DNA of 8,067 nt from Sphaerochaeta sp. (lineage in GTDB: Bacteria > Spirochaetota > Spirochaetia > Sphaerochaetales > Sphaerochaetaceae). Position numbers and translations under genes: made by a program. This document shows, one piece after another, positions 1-6,962 of the stretch (positions within the stretch are counted from its first letter, which is position 1; every line of letters begins with the position of its first letter). The DNA lies in the NCBI GenBank assembly GCA_003446545.1, contig DMAO01000225.1:1-8067 (forward strand), read 5' to 3'. The notes under the pieces were generated by a model. The model did no database searches. It was given only the letters and a program-made list of their open reading frames with translations, and was not told where the DNA came from.

Positions 1-13
1 AGGAAGGTAAGCC

Positions 14-577
14 ATGAAAAAAGAAAGATTAACTGTAACGATTTTCTTTCTGATACTGCTTCTTGGCATCTCATCCCTCCCTGCACGGGACAACAATATT
101 GCAGTAGGGTTCCAGGCTGGCTTTGCCACAACAGGGGTGGTCGTCGATATAGGAGTAGGACCGATCTACCTGAATGCTGGCATCAACTATCCCCTTGGGT
201 ATAATGCCTTCAGGGCAGCCAATAATGAGGGAGCAGGACAAGATGCTTTCCCGAAGGTTGCTACCTTTTCCTTTGATGTCTCGACAGCCTTCCCTAAGGG
301 AGAGAACTTTGACCTCAAGCTTGGCCTTGGCGGTATTGTCCTTACTGATTTCGGCTCTGTTGCTGGAGGCCTGGTCGGTCCGGTACTCAAGGGTGAGTAT
401 TGGATACCCAATAAGAACTATGCCCTGTTCCTCACCATCAATATGCCTGTCATGATCTTTGGTGTATTAATCGGTGATATTGGAGGTGACAGTTCCGATG
501 CGGTTGATTTCGATCCCATGCTGTATACGATGTTTAGTCTTCTGACAACTTCGGTAGGGGTACTGTACAGCTTCTAG
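14..577 (+). CDS. Small exported protein, probable outer-membrane beta-barrel type, family not recognised
   Basis: A 187-residue protein I cannot assign to a named family. It begins with a clear Sec signal peptide: a charged start (MKKER), a hydrophobic core at about residues 7-20 and a likely signal peptidase I site after SLPA (about residue 24). There is no lipobox cysteine. The mature part is rich in glycine and in alternating hydrophobic and polar residues, has no cysteine, and ends in Tyr-Ser-Phe; a terminal aromatic residue is typical of proteins inserted by the BAM machinery. This suggests a small barrel of about six to eight strands in the outer membrane, but no binding or catalytic motif is visible. 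The start is well supported by AGGAAGG at bases 1-7, six bases before the ATG. Any promoter or upstream partner is outside the window. Exported: fairly sure. Barrel: inference. Confidence 0.8.
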   Translation: MKKERLTVTIFFLILLLGISSLPARDNNIAVGFQAGFATTGVVVDIGVGPIYLNAGINYPLGYNAFRAANNEGAGQDAFPKVATFSFDVSTAFPKGENFDLKLGLGGIVLTDFGSVAGGLVGPVLKGEYWIPNKNYALFLTINMPVMIFGVLIGDIGGDSSDAVDFDPMLYTMFSLLTTSVGVLYSF

Positions 578-605
578 GGAAAGGACTTCAAATCCTAAAT
601 CCCTA
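575..605 (+). other. Stem-loop beginning at the stop codon of the exported-protein gene
   Basis: TAGGGA (575-580) pairs with TCCCTA (600-605), and inside it AGGA (582-585) pairs with TCCT (593-596) around a seven-base loop. The stem starts on the TAG stop codon itself. No T-run follows it, so it is not a terminator on its own. It may act as a 3'-end stabiliser just ahead of the terminator at 612-676, or it may be chance. Confidence 0.3.
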
Positions 606-611
606 TCATAG

Positions 612-676
612 AAAAAAGGGGCTGTTTCAAAAGTCTGATGCAAAGATCAGGCCAAGAAACAGCTCTTTTCCTTTTT
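612..676. terminator. Bidirectional intrinsic terminator between convergent genes
   Basis: A long imperfect hairpin. GGCTGTTTC (619-627) pairs with GAAACAGCT (656-664) allowing one wobble pair, continuing outward through A-rich and T-rich flanks. An inner stem pairs GTCTGAT (633-639) with ATCAGGC (646-652), one G-U pair included. On the plus strand the hairpin is followed by CTTTTCCTTTTT. On the minus strand it is followed by CCCCTTTTTT. Both T-tracts are in the right place, so it should end the exported-protein transcript from the left and the dpaL transcript from the right. Confidence 0.85.
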
Positions 677-716
677 AAGTACGTTCAGATAGATTATTGA
701 CCATTTGGCCTCTTCC

Positions 717-1961
717 CTAGCGGTTGATCCAATACTGCTGGGGAACAGGGTTTGCACCTTCCCAGATAATCTGGCGGAAGTGTACAGGGTCTGTATTGCC
801 TTCAGTATTGACAAACAGTACCTGACTGTCCTCATTGAGATTCAAGGCTTTTCTCAACTCCTCCAGTTCCGAGTACTGCATGATAGAGGCAAAAGTACCG
901 AGGGTCACCGCCCCACTCTCACCACTAAGGACAAACGGGTCTCCGTTAAGGGGGGTTGCATACACACGCATACCCTTAGCTGCGATGAAGTCAGGCACCT
1001 TCATGAAACAATCGGCATTCTCCTTGAGGATTTCCCATGCAATGGGAGAAGGATCGCCGCAGGAAAGGCCTGCCATGATAGTATCAAGATCCCCCTTCAC
1101 TGAGTGGGGCTCGCCATCATTAGCTAGGGCACTCTGATAGAGGCAGTCAGCCTGGTCTGGTTCGACCACGATGCATGTAGGTGCATCCTGACCGAATAGG
1201 GCATGATAAAACCCTATTACAGAAGCTGCCAAGGCTCCTACTCCGGCTTGGATGAAGATGTGAGTGGGTTTGACAAGACCAACACCACCGAACTGCTCCT
1301 GAGCCTCGGTAAGCATGGTCAGGTACCCCTGCATTATCCAAGTCGGAATCTCGGTATAGTTGTCCCAGCTGGTGTCACTGATGATTGTCCACCCATTGAT
1401 CTTCGCATCGATTGCCACCTGACGCACTGCGTCATCATAGTTTCCATCAACGATGACAACCTTTGCGCCATTGCTCTTGATAGCATCGATTCTTCTGACG
1501 CTGGTCTCTGAATGCACATAGATGACACACGTGAACCCAAGTTTCTTTGCTGCCCATGCAATACCACGACCATGGTTTCCGTCAGTGGCACTTGCAAATA
1601 TGATATTGCCGACCTTTTCCTTCACTTCATCGGAGGCAAGGTAGGCGAAAGGAGTGTCCTCACCGAGAATGCCAAGCATCTTCTGCAGATAGCGGTACAG
1701 GGCGAAAGAGCCTCCAAGTACCTTAAAGCTGTTAAGCTGCAGGCGGCTTGACTCGTCCTTTACCCAGATTCCCCCTACGCCAAACATGGAGGCAAGGTTG
1801 GGAAGGCCTTGTAGGGCACTCATCCTGTAACCCGGAATCTGCTTGTGAAAGCGACGGGCTGTCAGAGCGTCTTTCATTGAAAAGAGCTTGGTTGCAAGGT
1901 CAATATTCTTGACCGTATGGTCCTTCATGATCCAGGAAATTCCCAGTGGGGTATCTGCCAT
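717..1961 (-). CDS. dpaL: Diaminopropionate ammonia-lyase (PLP-dependent)
   Basis: A 414-residue protein of the DpaL/YgeX family, fold type II PLP enzymes, which convert 2,3-diaminopropionate to pyruvate and two ammonia in the cytoplasm. The length is close to the E. coli enzyme (about 400). The PLP lysine is K80 in LNSFKVLGGS. D127 in ATDGNHGRG and D196 in SDTSWDNYTEIPTW match the two catalytic aspartates known in E. coli DpaL. A glycine-rich phosphate-binding loop, GVGALAAS, lies at about 240-247, and SGESGAV at 346-352 is also family-typical. An in-frame TTG four codons upstream (1973) is open, but I chose the ATG at 1961 because GGAGG lies five bases before it and would overlap the TTG start. 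The gene stands alone: a 403-base gap upstream and the shared terminator downstream. In E. coli ygeX sits in a purine and amino-acid catabolic cluster; no such partner is present here. No key residue is missing. Confidence 0.95.
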   Translation of the reverse strand: MADTPLGISWIMKDHTVKNIDLATKLFSMKDALTARRFHKQIPGYRMSALQGLPNLASMFGVGGIWVKDESSRLQLNSFKVLGGSFALYRYLQKMLGILGEDTPFAYLASDEVKEKVGNIIFASATDGNHGRGIAWAAKKLGFTCVIYVHSETSVRRIDAIKSNGAKVVIVDGNYDDAVRQVAIDAKINGWTIISDTSWDNYTEIPTWIMQGYLTMLTEAQEQFGGVGLVKPTHIFIQAGVGALAASVIGFYHALFGQDAPTCIVVEPDQADCLYQSALANDGEPHSVKGDLDTIMAGLSCGDPSPIAWEILKENADCFMKVPDFIAAKGMRVYATPLNGDPFVLSGESGAVTLGTFASIMQYSELEELRKALNLNEDSQVLFVNTEGNTDPVHFRQIIWEGANPVPQQYWINR

Positions 1962-1966
1962 CCTAT

Positions 1967-1971
1967 CCTCC
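1967..1971 (-). promoter_or_regulatory. Ribosome binding site of dpaL, decides the start
   Basis: The minus strand reads GGAGG here, five bases before the ATG at 1961. The competing TTG at 1973 would place this site inside the coding sequence and has no ribosome site of its own. Confidence 0.8.
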
Positions 1972-2073
1972 AAATGATATAATTGATTGTATCTTTAATT
2001 TTGAGTCTATATTCTACTTTATTCATGAATTTTTCAAGTGGTTATTGCTCATATGATTAATTTTTTGATATTA

Positions 2074-2101
2074 ATTATAGATATTGAAATATAATTCCAA
2101 A
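2074..2101 (-). promoter_or_regulatory. Possible dpaL promoter
   Basis: The minus strand has a consensus -10 TATAAT at 2074-2079. The best -35 is TTTGGA (2096-2101, 16-base spacer) or TTGGAA (2095-2100, 15-base spacer), both weak. Transcription would start near 2067 and give an AT-rich leader of roughly 105 bases. A second candidate nearer the gene is TTGAAA (2032-2037) with TAGAAT (2011-2016), 15-base spacer. In DNA this AT-rich such matches are easily fortuitous. Confidence 0.3.
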
Positions 2102-2364
2102 AATCTTAGGTTTAGCGTAATACTCTAAAAAAAGGCACAGAAGCAAAACCCACCATACCAAGCATATCCCTCTTTTGTTCCATAAGCAATCTTTGCAAAG
2201 AGGAATATATTCACAACATTATCTGATATACATCATCAGCAGAAGTGCAATATATCGTAAGGATGCAGTACAGCAATCTGGTATAAAGGGTATGGGGCCT
2301 ATTGTAGGATTACTGCGAGTTTTTCTGAGGAGAGAAGCAGACACTCGGATGGTCAACCTAGGAG

Positions 2365-3417
2365 TTAAGGAGCCACCGAATAGGATGAATCGGTAACCGA
2401 ATACTGTACATTACCCTGTTTGAGACCTTCTGAGAGAAGAATTCTCTTTTCCCTGGTCATGAAAACGGCCTCGACATCCTCAAGGGTATTGATCAGAGCC
2501 ATCCCATCCTCATATCCAAGGGCATAGAGGGAAGTCGAGAGGGCATCGGCAAGCAGGGAGTTCTTGGTGATGATGCTGACACTGGTATAGTCGCTCTTGA
2601 CAGGGTAACCGGTCTCTGTATCAAGGATATGATGGTATACCTCGCCATCGAGCTCAAGGAACCGTTCATACGGTCCTGAAGTGACAAGGGTCTGGCCCGT
2701 GAGGGAGAGGATCATGACATACTCACCACGAAGGGCTTCAGGATCCTGTATCCCAATCTTCCAAGGGTTGCCATTGGTTTTGGCCCCAAGGGTCAGCACA
2801 TTGCCTCCGAGGTTGACTATGGCATGCTCTACCCCATGCTCATGGAGAATCCTAGCCACCTCATCCGCTGCATATCCTTTGGCAATGCCACCGAGATCAA
2901 GGACCATCTTCTCATCCTTCAGGAATACAGAGGAGGCCTGTGCATCGAGGATGACACGATCATAGCCGATAAGTGGCAAGAGGGAATCTATCTCGTCCTG
3001 GGGGGGGTTGCGGGGATTTTCACCCCCAATATCCCAAGCCTGGACCAATGGCCCTACAGTGGGGTCGAAAGCACCCTTACTCAGGTGCGCTATCTCCAGG
3101 GCTTTTTTGATGACTGCAAACGTATCCTCTGAAACTACGACAGGTCTGATCCCAGCATACCGGTTGACCTCAGAGACTTCACTCTTCTGGTTGCGCAGGC
3201 TCATCCTGTCCTCAATCTCCTTCAGACGGGCGAAGCTTGCAGAAAAGGCTTCTGGTGTGGGATTGTCATAGATGGTCACCTTGCAGACTGTTCCCAACAT
3301 GAAAAATGATTCTGACTGGGGTTCAGCTTGCTTCTTGGCACAAGAGCCAAGCAAGGCAACAAGGAGGATGCTGCCTGTAAAAAGCATTATTAGACTGGTT
3401 TTTCGGTTAGTATGCAT
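2365..3417 (-). CDS. apbE: FAD:protein FMN transferase, exported lipoprotein (ApbE family)
   Basis: A 350-residue ApbE-family lipoprotein. The family moves FMN from FAD onto a Ser/Thr of exported flavoproteins such as RnfG/NqrC-type subunits, outside the cytoplasmic membrane. The chosen ATG (3417) gives a compact signal peptide (HTNRK then a hydrophobic core) ending in the lipobox LGSC with Cys26 as the lipid anchor. Family motifs in order: FDPTVGPLV (117-125), [12 protein letters not shown] (174-185), NLGGNV (202-207), TSGPYERF (246-253), [12 protein letters not shown] (262-273) and ADALST (290-295), whose Asp and Thr match the metal-binding positions. An in-frame ATG at 3504 would add 29 residues ahead of the signal peptide and another ATG at 3387 would shorten it; none has a good ribosome site, so the start rests on the signal peptide. 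An eight-base C run covers codons 137-140. No FMN-accepting partner lies nearby. Function is confident, start moderately so. Confidence 0.93.
   Translation of the reverse strand: MHTNRKTSLIMLFTGSILLVALLGSCAKKQAEPQSESFFMLGTVCKVTIYDNPTPEAFSASFARLKEIEDRMSLRNQKSEVSEVNRYAGIRPVVVSEDTFAVIKKALEIAHLSKGAFDPTVGPLVQAWDIGGENPRNPPQDEIDSLLPLIGYDRVILDAQASSVFLKDEKMVLDLGGIAKGYAADEVARILHEHGVEHAIVNLGGNVLTLGAKTNGNPWKIGIQDPEALRGEYVMILSLTGQTLVTSGPYERFLELDGEVYHHILDTETGYPVKSDYTSVSIITKNSLLADALSTSLYALGYEDGMALINTLEDVEAVFMTREKRILLSEGLKQGNVQYSVTDSSYSVAP
3000..3007 (-). repeat. Eight-base homopolymer (poly-C on the coding strand) inside apbE
   Basis: Eight consecutive G on the plus strand, so eight C in the apbE message, spanning the end of Asn137, Pro138, Pro139 and the start of Gln140. 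A slip of one base would shift the frame before the FAD-binding and catalytic motifs. The frame is intact in this sequence. Confidence 0.9.
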
Positions 3418-3439
3418 ATTCAAGGATGTAGTATGAAGA

Positions 3440-3453
3440 TTTACCGAGGTAAA
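3440..3453. promoter_or_regulatory. Perfect inverted repeat upstream of apbE, possible operator
   Basis: TTTACC (3440-3445) and GGTAAA (3448-3453) form a 6-2-6 inverted repeat starting 23 bases before the apbE ATG. On the minus strand it lies between weak promoter-like hexamers TTGCAT (3453-3458) and CATACT (3431-3436), spaced 16 bases. If that promoter were real the leader would be very short, so the promoter reading is doubtful. The palindrome itself is certain; its role is a guess. Confidence 0.35.
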
Positions 3454-3567
3454 TGCAAGAAAGAAAACCCATCTAGAGAAGTCGGAACCATCACCTTGGC
3501 GCATTTCTTATCAAAAAATCAGGAAAGAAAAGGGATACTCCCTTCATTTCACCCATATGTACCCCAA

Positions 3568-3601
3568 GGTATGGCACTTCATACGTGTATACGTGCCTAC
3601 C
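3568..3601 (-). terminator. Large hairpin downstream of gpmA, possible weak terminator
   Basis: GGTA-T-GGCAC (3568-3577, one bulged T) pairs with GTGCCTACC (3593-3601), and the loop contains a further small stem ATAC/GTAT (3581-3590). It begins about 30 bases past the gpmA stop. On the minus strand only two T follow it; on the plus strand CCTTTTC follows. The stem is good but the missing U-tract makes it a poor intrinsic terminator, so it could instead be an RNA-stabilising structure or a binding site. Confidence 0.35.
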
Positions 3602-3630
3602 CCTTTTCAGAAGGAACCTCCTCTGGCAGA

Positions 3631-4377
3631 CTACTTCTTGCTTTTCCCCTGGTCGCTGACTTTTTTCATCTTCGCATCTATGGCATCCGCATCACCAAGA
3701 TACTGCTTGCTGAGGACCTTGAAATCCTCGTCAAACTCATAGACAAGCGGAATGCCGGTTGGAATATTGATCTTGGTTATCTCCTCAGGACTCAAGTCTT
3801 CAAAGTACATCATCAAAGCCCGCAGCGAGTTGCCATGGGCTACAATGAGCACCCTTTCACCCTCGAGCATCTTTGGCTTAATTTCTTCTTCAAAGTAGGG
3901 AACTGTTCGGGCAATAGTATCCTTGAGGCTCTCAGTGAGAGGCAGATGACTGGAATCCACCTTCCTATAGATATCCTGCAGGGCAGGGTTCCTCTGGTCA
4001 GAGAGGTCCAGGGAGGGTGGAGGTACGTCGAAGGAACGTCTCCAGACATGTACCTGCTCTTCACCAAACTTGTCTGCTGTCTCACTCTTGTTCAGGCCCT
4101 GCAATGAACCATAGTGCCTCTCATTGAGTTCCCAACTCTTGATGACAGGTAACCACTGACGGTCCATCTTCTCCAGCACAAGATTGAGGGTATGGACAGA
4201 GCGCTTCAGAAAGGAGGTATAGCAGAGGTCAAAGTCATACCCTTCAGACAGGAGGAGCTCCCCTGCATTGGATGCTTCAACCAGACCACCTTCAGAGAGG
4301 TCCACATCAGTCCATCCGGTAAAGAGATTCTTTTGGTTCCATAGGCTTTCGCCATGTCGTAAGAGTACTAGTTTCAT
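3631..4377 (-). CDS. gpmA: 2,3-bisphosphoglycerate-dependent phosphoglycerate mutase
   Basis: A 248-residue cofactor-dependent phosphoglycerate mutase, the usual length for the family. It interconverts 3- and 2-phosphoglycerate in glycolysis and gluconeogenesis in the cytoplasm. The catalytic phosphohistidine is H8 in [11 protein letters not shown]59 in FLKRS, E86 in [15 protein letters not shown] and H181 in [10 protein letters not shown] complete the active site, and FDVPPP (116-121) and YLGD (226-229) are family signatures. The start is the ATG at 4377, giving the standard [12 protein letters not shown]-terminus. A TTG six codons upstream (4395) is in frame, but it would swallow the ribosome site AAAGGA (minus strand, 4387-4392, nine bases before the ATG). 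A dedicated promoter lies upstream, so the gene is probably transcribed separately from the sugar operon. It is intact and nothing about it is odd. Confidence 0.97.
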   Translation of the reverse strand: MKLVLLRHGESLWNQKNLFTGWTDVDLSEGGLVEASNAGELLLSEGYDFDLCYTSFLKRSVHTLNLVLEKMDRQWLPVIKSWELNERHYGSLQGLNKSETADKFGEEQVHVWRRSFDVPPPSLDLSDQRNPALQDIYRKVDSSHLPLTESLKDTIARTVPYFEEEIKPKMLEGERVLIVAHGNSLRALMMYFEDLSPEEITKINIPTGIPLVYEFDEDFKVLSKQYLGDADAIDAKMKKVSDQGKSKK

Positions 4378-4436
4378 ACTATATTTTCCTTTCAAGCTAG
4401 CCCGATCATACCTTTCTGTTAGCGTGTAATAACAAA

Positions 4437-4465
4437 AAGGTACTATCTGATTCTCTGTCTGTCAA
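4437..4465 (-). promoter_or_regulatory. gpmA promoter, sigma-70 type
   Basis: On the minus strand a perfect -35 TTGACA (4460-4465) is followed after 17 bases by TACCTT (4437-4442), a three-of-six match to the -10. The leader would be about 50 bases. It is the best promoter match in the window because of the exact -35 and the ideal spacing, though the -10 is weak. Confidence 0.55.
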
Positions 4466-4472
4466 CTGACAG
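4459..4472. promoter_or_regulatory. Perfect inverted repeat over the gpmA -35 box, candidate operator
   Basis: CTGTCA (4459-4464) and TGACAG (4467-4472) form a 6-2-6 inverted repeat that covers the whole -35 hexamer of the gpmA promoter. A repressor bound here would block RNA polymerase. Part of the symmetry comes free with the TTGACA sequence, so chance is possible. Confidence 0.35.
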
Positions 4473-4504
4473 GCATTGCATGAGAGGCCACCTCACCTTT
4501 GTTC

Positions 4505-6850
4505 CTACAGACGGCGCATATGGACAGGGGTTACGAACTTCCATATCTTGTCCAAGGTACGCCCTTCCCCTGTCACTGAAATCTCATGGCGCCAGAGTAT
4601 ATCCTCTGAAGACTTTCCGACCATGATTTCAAACTCTCCTGGCTCCACTACCCTATGTTCCCCATCAGAGACAAACGAAAGCATTTCGGCACTGAGTGCA
4701 AAGGTTACCCTGCTCGCTTCTCCCCTCTGCAAGGAAACCCGCGCAAAGCCCTTCAACTCCTTCACAGGCCTGACTATTGAGGCAAACACATCATGTACGT
4801 ACAGTTGCACTATCTCTTCACCTGCAAGCATTCCTGTATTTGTAATGGTCACAGCAATGTTGACTGTACCCTCTGAGGTAATCTGATCAGTATCGGCTGA
4901 AAAGTCATCATAGGAGAAATTTGTATAGCTCAAGCCATGCCCAAAGGGATACAGGAAACCGAACTCCCGTTGCCTTGGGAGGCCTTTGGCCTTCGGTGTA
5001 TGGTTGTAGGCATAGGGCAGGGAGCCTGCACACAGGGGAAAGGAAAGTGGGGTCTTTCCACTTGGATTTGCCTTACCGAACAGTACGTTGGCTATAGCCT
5101 CTCCTCCCCCTTCTCCCGGCAACCATGCAGAGAGGATGGCCGAAGCCTTCACACTGGCATTCCTGAGGTCGTAGGGGCGCCCACTTACCAATACCAAGGC
5201 TACCGGTTTACCGGTGTCAAGAATAGCATCGACAAGCTGCTGTTGTACCCCTGGCAGTGTTAGCGAAGAGACATCAGAGCCCTCACCCACAGTTCCCTGT
5301 TGGAAAAGACCAACCAAGTCCCCCACTACCAGCACAACTGCATCTGCCTTTTTGGCGGCCCTGACAGCGTCTCTGATGCGACTGGTATTCTCACTGAGCT
5401 TGTGCTTCGGCTGCGTATCCCCTAGGGTGACATCCCCGGGGAAAAAGATAGCCTGTTCCACCTTGGACTCATACAGCATGCACCCAGGCTCGTACAAGAT
5501 CCTTGTCGATGGGAAGGCCTGCTCAATCGCAACCCTGATAGTCTTTGCCTCTGCTGGGGAGGTAGATACATTGCCTTTAGCACCTTGCAAGTGTATGGGT
5601 GCCGAATAGCCGTTATACATTGCAGACGGATGGTCGGCAAGAGGACCTATGACCGCCACTTTTGTACCTGTGGAGAGGGGAAGCATCCCCTCATTCTTGA
5701 GAAGCACCAGGGATTTTGTCGCCGCCTCAAGCGCAAGGTCATGGTTTTCCTGGCTGTTGAGATTGATGGACCCTGTATCGATGTAGGGATTCTCGAAAAG
5801 CCCCTGCCTGAATTTCTCCCTAAGGATCTTCAATACTGCACCGTCCAAATCGTCCAGAGAGAGCAGACCCCTCTGTACGGCTTGCACCAGGCCCTGCCTG
5901 AAGGTGGTACCACTTGGCAATTCAAGATTGAGGCCGGCATGCAACGCCATGGCTGCAGCATGGGCAAGGTCGGGTGCAACCCTATGATCGTTATGCAACT
6001 GGGCGGGAGCCTCATAGTCGGCTACCACCAGGCCGTCAAAACCCCACTTCTTCTGCAACAGGTCAGTGAGCAGGCTATAGGAGCCAGAGCAGGGCATCCC
6101 ATCGATATCATGATAGGCAGGCATGACCGACCCGGGAAGGGCTGCTTTCACCACCATCTCAAAAGGCAGGGCAAAGGTGTTGTGCATCTCTCTCATCCCC
6201 ATATGGACAGGGGCATGGTTTCGCCCCCCCTCACTATAGGAGTGTCCCAGGAAATGCTTGAGAGTGGCTATCGGCATGCGCTTTTTCCCCTGCATACCCT
6301 GCACATAGGCAATACCCATGCTCCCGACAAGATAGGGATCTTCCCCAAAGGTCTCTTCTGTCCGTCCCCACCGGGCATCCCTGGCAACATCGAGTACCGG
6401 AGCCAGGCCTTGGTGCACACCCAAAGAGGATAGCTGCTTCCCAATGGCCATCCCTATACGCTTTACCAAGTCAATGTCCCACGAAGATGCACTATTGAGG
6501 CTTGAGGGAAAAATAGTGGCTCCGACCACCATCGCCCCAGTCAGACACTCCTCATGCAACATGGCAGGAATGCCAAGGCGTGTATTGTGTATCAGATATC
6601 TCTGTATCTCATTGACGCCTTTCGCAACAGATTGAGGGTCTTTTGCCTGGGTCCCGAAGGGGCGGGTCAGCTGACCTATCCCCAGGCCAAGGACCGACTT
6701 CCTATCAAGGTGGGGGCACTCATCAGAGAAGGAGGTTTGCTTGACCGAAAAGCTTCCATCCTCTTCTATTTCCAACCAGGCAGAACAAAGCTGTGCTGCC
6801 TTCTCTTCCAAGGTCATCATATGTATAAGCTCTAAAGCCTGTTCCATCAT
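4505..6850 (-). CDS. Family 3 glycoside hydrolase (beta-glucosidase or beta-xylosidase type), cytoplasmic
   Basis: A 781-residue GH3 enzyme that should remove non-reducing terminal beta-linked glucose or xylose from short glycosides. It has the full three-part build. The N-terminal (beta/alpha)8 domain carries KHFLGH (198-203) and the nucleophile D278 in GLVVADYEA. The alpha/beta sandwich domain carries GEGSD with acid/base candidate E523 and the following SLTLPGVQ. The C-terminal fibronectin-III-like domain runs from about residue 655 and includes EEIVQLYVHD and RPVKELKGF. HEECLTG (99-105) and ATIFPSSL are typical of the xylosidase/glucosidase clade. There is no signal peptide, so it acts inside the cell on imported substrate, agreeing with the sugar permease genes just upstream. 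The start is the ATG at 6850 with AAGGAG seven bases before it; an in-frame TTG at 6874 would include that site. A seven-G run in the message (6224-6230) encodes Gly-Gly near residue 208. The exact sugar cannot be told from sequence alone. Confidence 0.93.
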   Translation of the reverse strand: MMEQALELIHMMTLEEKAAQLCSAWLEIEEDGSFSVKQTSFSDECPHLDRKSVLGLGIGQLTRPFGTQAKDPQSVAKGVNEIQRYLIHNTRLGIPAMLHEECLTGAMVVGATIFPSSLNSASSWDIDLVKRIGMAIGKQLSSLGVHQGLAPVLDVARDARWGRTEETFGEDPYLVGSMGIAYVQGMQGKKRMPIATLKHFLGHSYSEGGRNHAPVHMGMREMHNTFALPFEMVVKAALPGSVMPAYHDIDGMPCSGSYSLLTDLLQKKWGFDGLVVADYEAPAQLHNDHRVAPDLAHAAAMALHAGLNLELPSGTTFRQGLVQAVQRGLLSLDDLDGAVLKILREKFRQGLFENPYIDTGSINLNSQENHDLALEAATKSLVLLKNEGMLPLSTGTKVAVIGPLADHPSAMYNGYSAPIHLQGAKGNVSTSPAEAKTIRVAIEQAFPSTRILYEPGCMLYESKVEQAIFFPGDVTLGDTQPKHKLSENTSRIRDAVRAAKKADAVVLVVGDLVGLFQQGTVGEGSDVSSLTLPGVQQQLVDAILDTGKPVALVLVSGRPYDLRNASVKASAILSAWLPGEGGGEAIANVLFGKANPSGKTPLSFPLCAGSLPYAYNHTPKAKGLPRQREFGFLYPFGHGLSYTNFSYDDFSADTDQITSEGTVNIAVTITNTGMLAGEEIVQLYVHDVFASIVRPVKELKGFARVSLQRGEASRVTFALSAEMLSFVSDGEHRVVEPGEFEIMVGKSSEDILWRHEISVTGEGRTLDKIWKFVTPVHMRRL

Positions 6851-6962
6851 TAACCAACTCCTTTTCCCCAACACACTTTACGCAGGTTTTATTCCTGGAC
6901 TGCGCGTATGAACAACCAGACCCACCATGCCCTCATTTCTCCAAACCTGAAATAGCACGGCG
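6851..6962 (-). other. 112-base spacer between permease 2 and the GH3 gene
   Basis: It contains the GH3 ribosome site (AAGGAG on the minus strand, 6858-6863, seven bases before the ATG), which decides the start against the TTG at 6874. I see no terminator and only weak promoter-like hexamers, so the GH3 gene is most simply read as the last gene of the permease operon. A small TAGC/GCTA stem lies at 6955-6967, spanning the permease stop, with no T-run. Confidence 0.5.

Larger units (their letters stand above)
1962..2364. other. 403-base AT-rich gene-free region between apbE and dpaL
   Basis: No convincing gene. The dpaL-proximal part (about 1974-2130) is strongly AT-rich and holds several small palindromes: ATTCATGAAT (2021-2030), TCATATGA within 2049-2056, and an ATTAAT repeat at about 2056-2076. 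It also holds promoter-like hexamers on both strands. On the plus strand TTGATA at 2065-2070 and TATAAT at 2090-2095 are 19 bases apart. The apbE-proximal part (about 2135-2364) has more ordinary composition. It contains a bulged hairpin (2169-2177 with 2196-2203) and a run of seven A (2127-2133) without a usable stem before it. No clear terminator for apbE is visible. The region may carry the dpaL control region plus a remnant of a lost gene, but I recognise no remnant by translation. Confidence 0.5.

Noticed and set aside
705..1103. Plus-strand open frame opposite dpaL
   Set aside because: It is antisense to conserved dpaL sequence and has no independent support.
2127..2133. Run of seven T on the minus strand as a terminator tail
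   Set aside because: No stable GC-rich stem precedes it in the minus-strand direction.
2169..2203. Bulged hairpin CCTCTTTTG/CAAAGAGG as an apbE terminator
   Set aside because: The loop is long, the stem carries a bulge and no T-run follows on either strand.
2175..2396. Plus-strand open frame of 73 codons in the apbE-dpaL gap
   Set aside because: It starts at a TTG with no ribosome site, its translation resembles nothing I know, and it runs into the antisense of the apbE 3' end.
3412..4107. Plus-strand open frame (231 codons) spanning the apbE-gpmA gap
   Set aside because: Most of it is the antisense of gpmA; there is no ribosome site and no domain.
6224..6230. Seven-G tract in the GH3 message as a phase-variation site
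   Set aside because: Seven bases encoding Gly-Gly is easily explained by codon choice, and the enzyme is cytoplasmic.
5585..6433. Long plus-strand open frame (282 codons) opposite the GH3 gene
   Set aside because: It lies wholly antisense to a clear GH3 coding region and its translation is rich in Cys, His and Gly in the way of shadow frames, with no recognisable domain.
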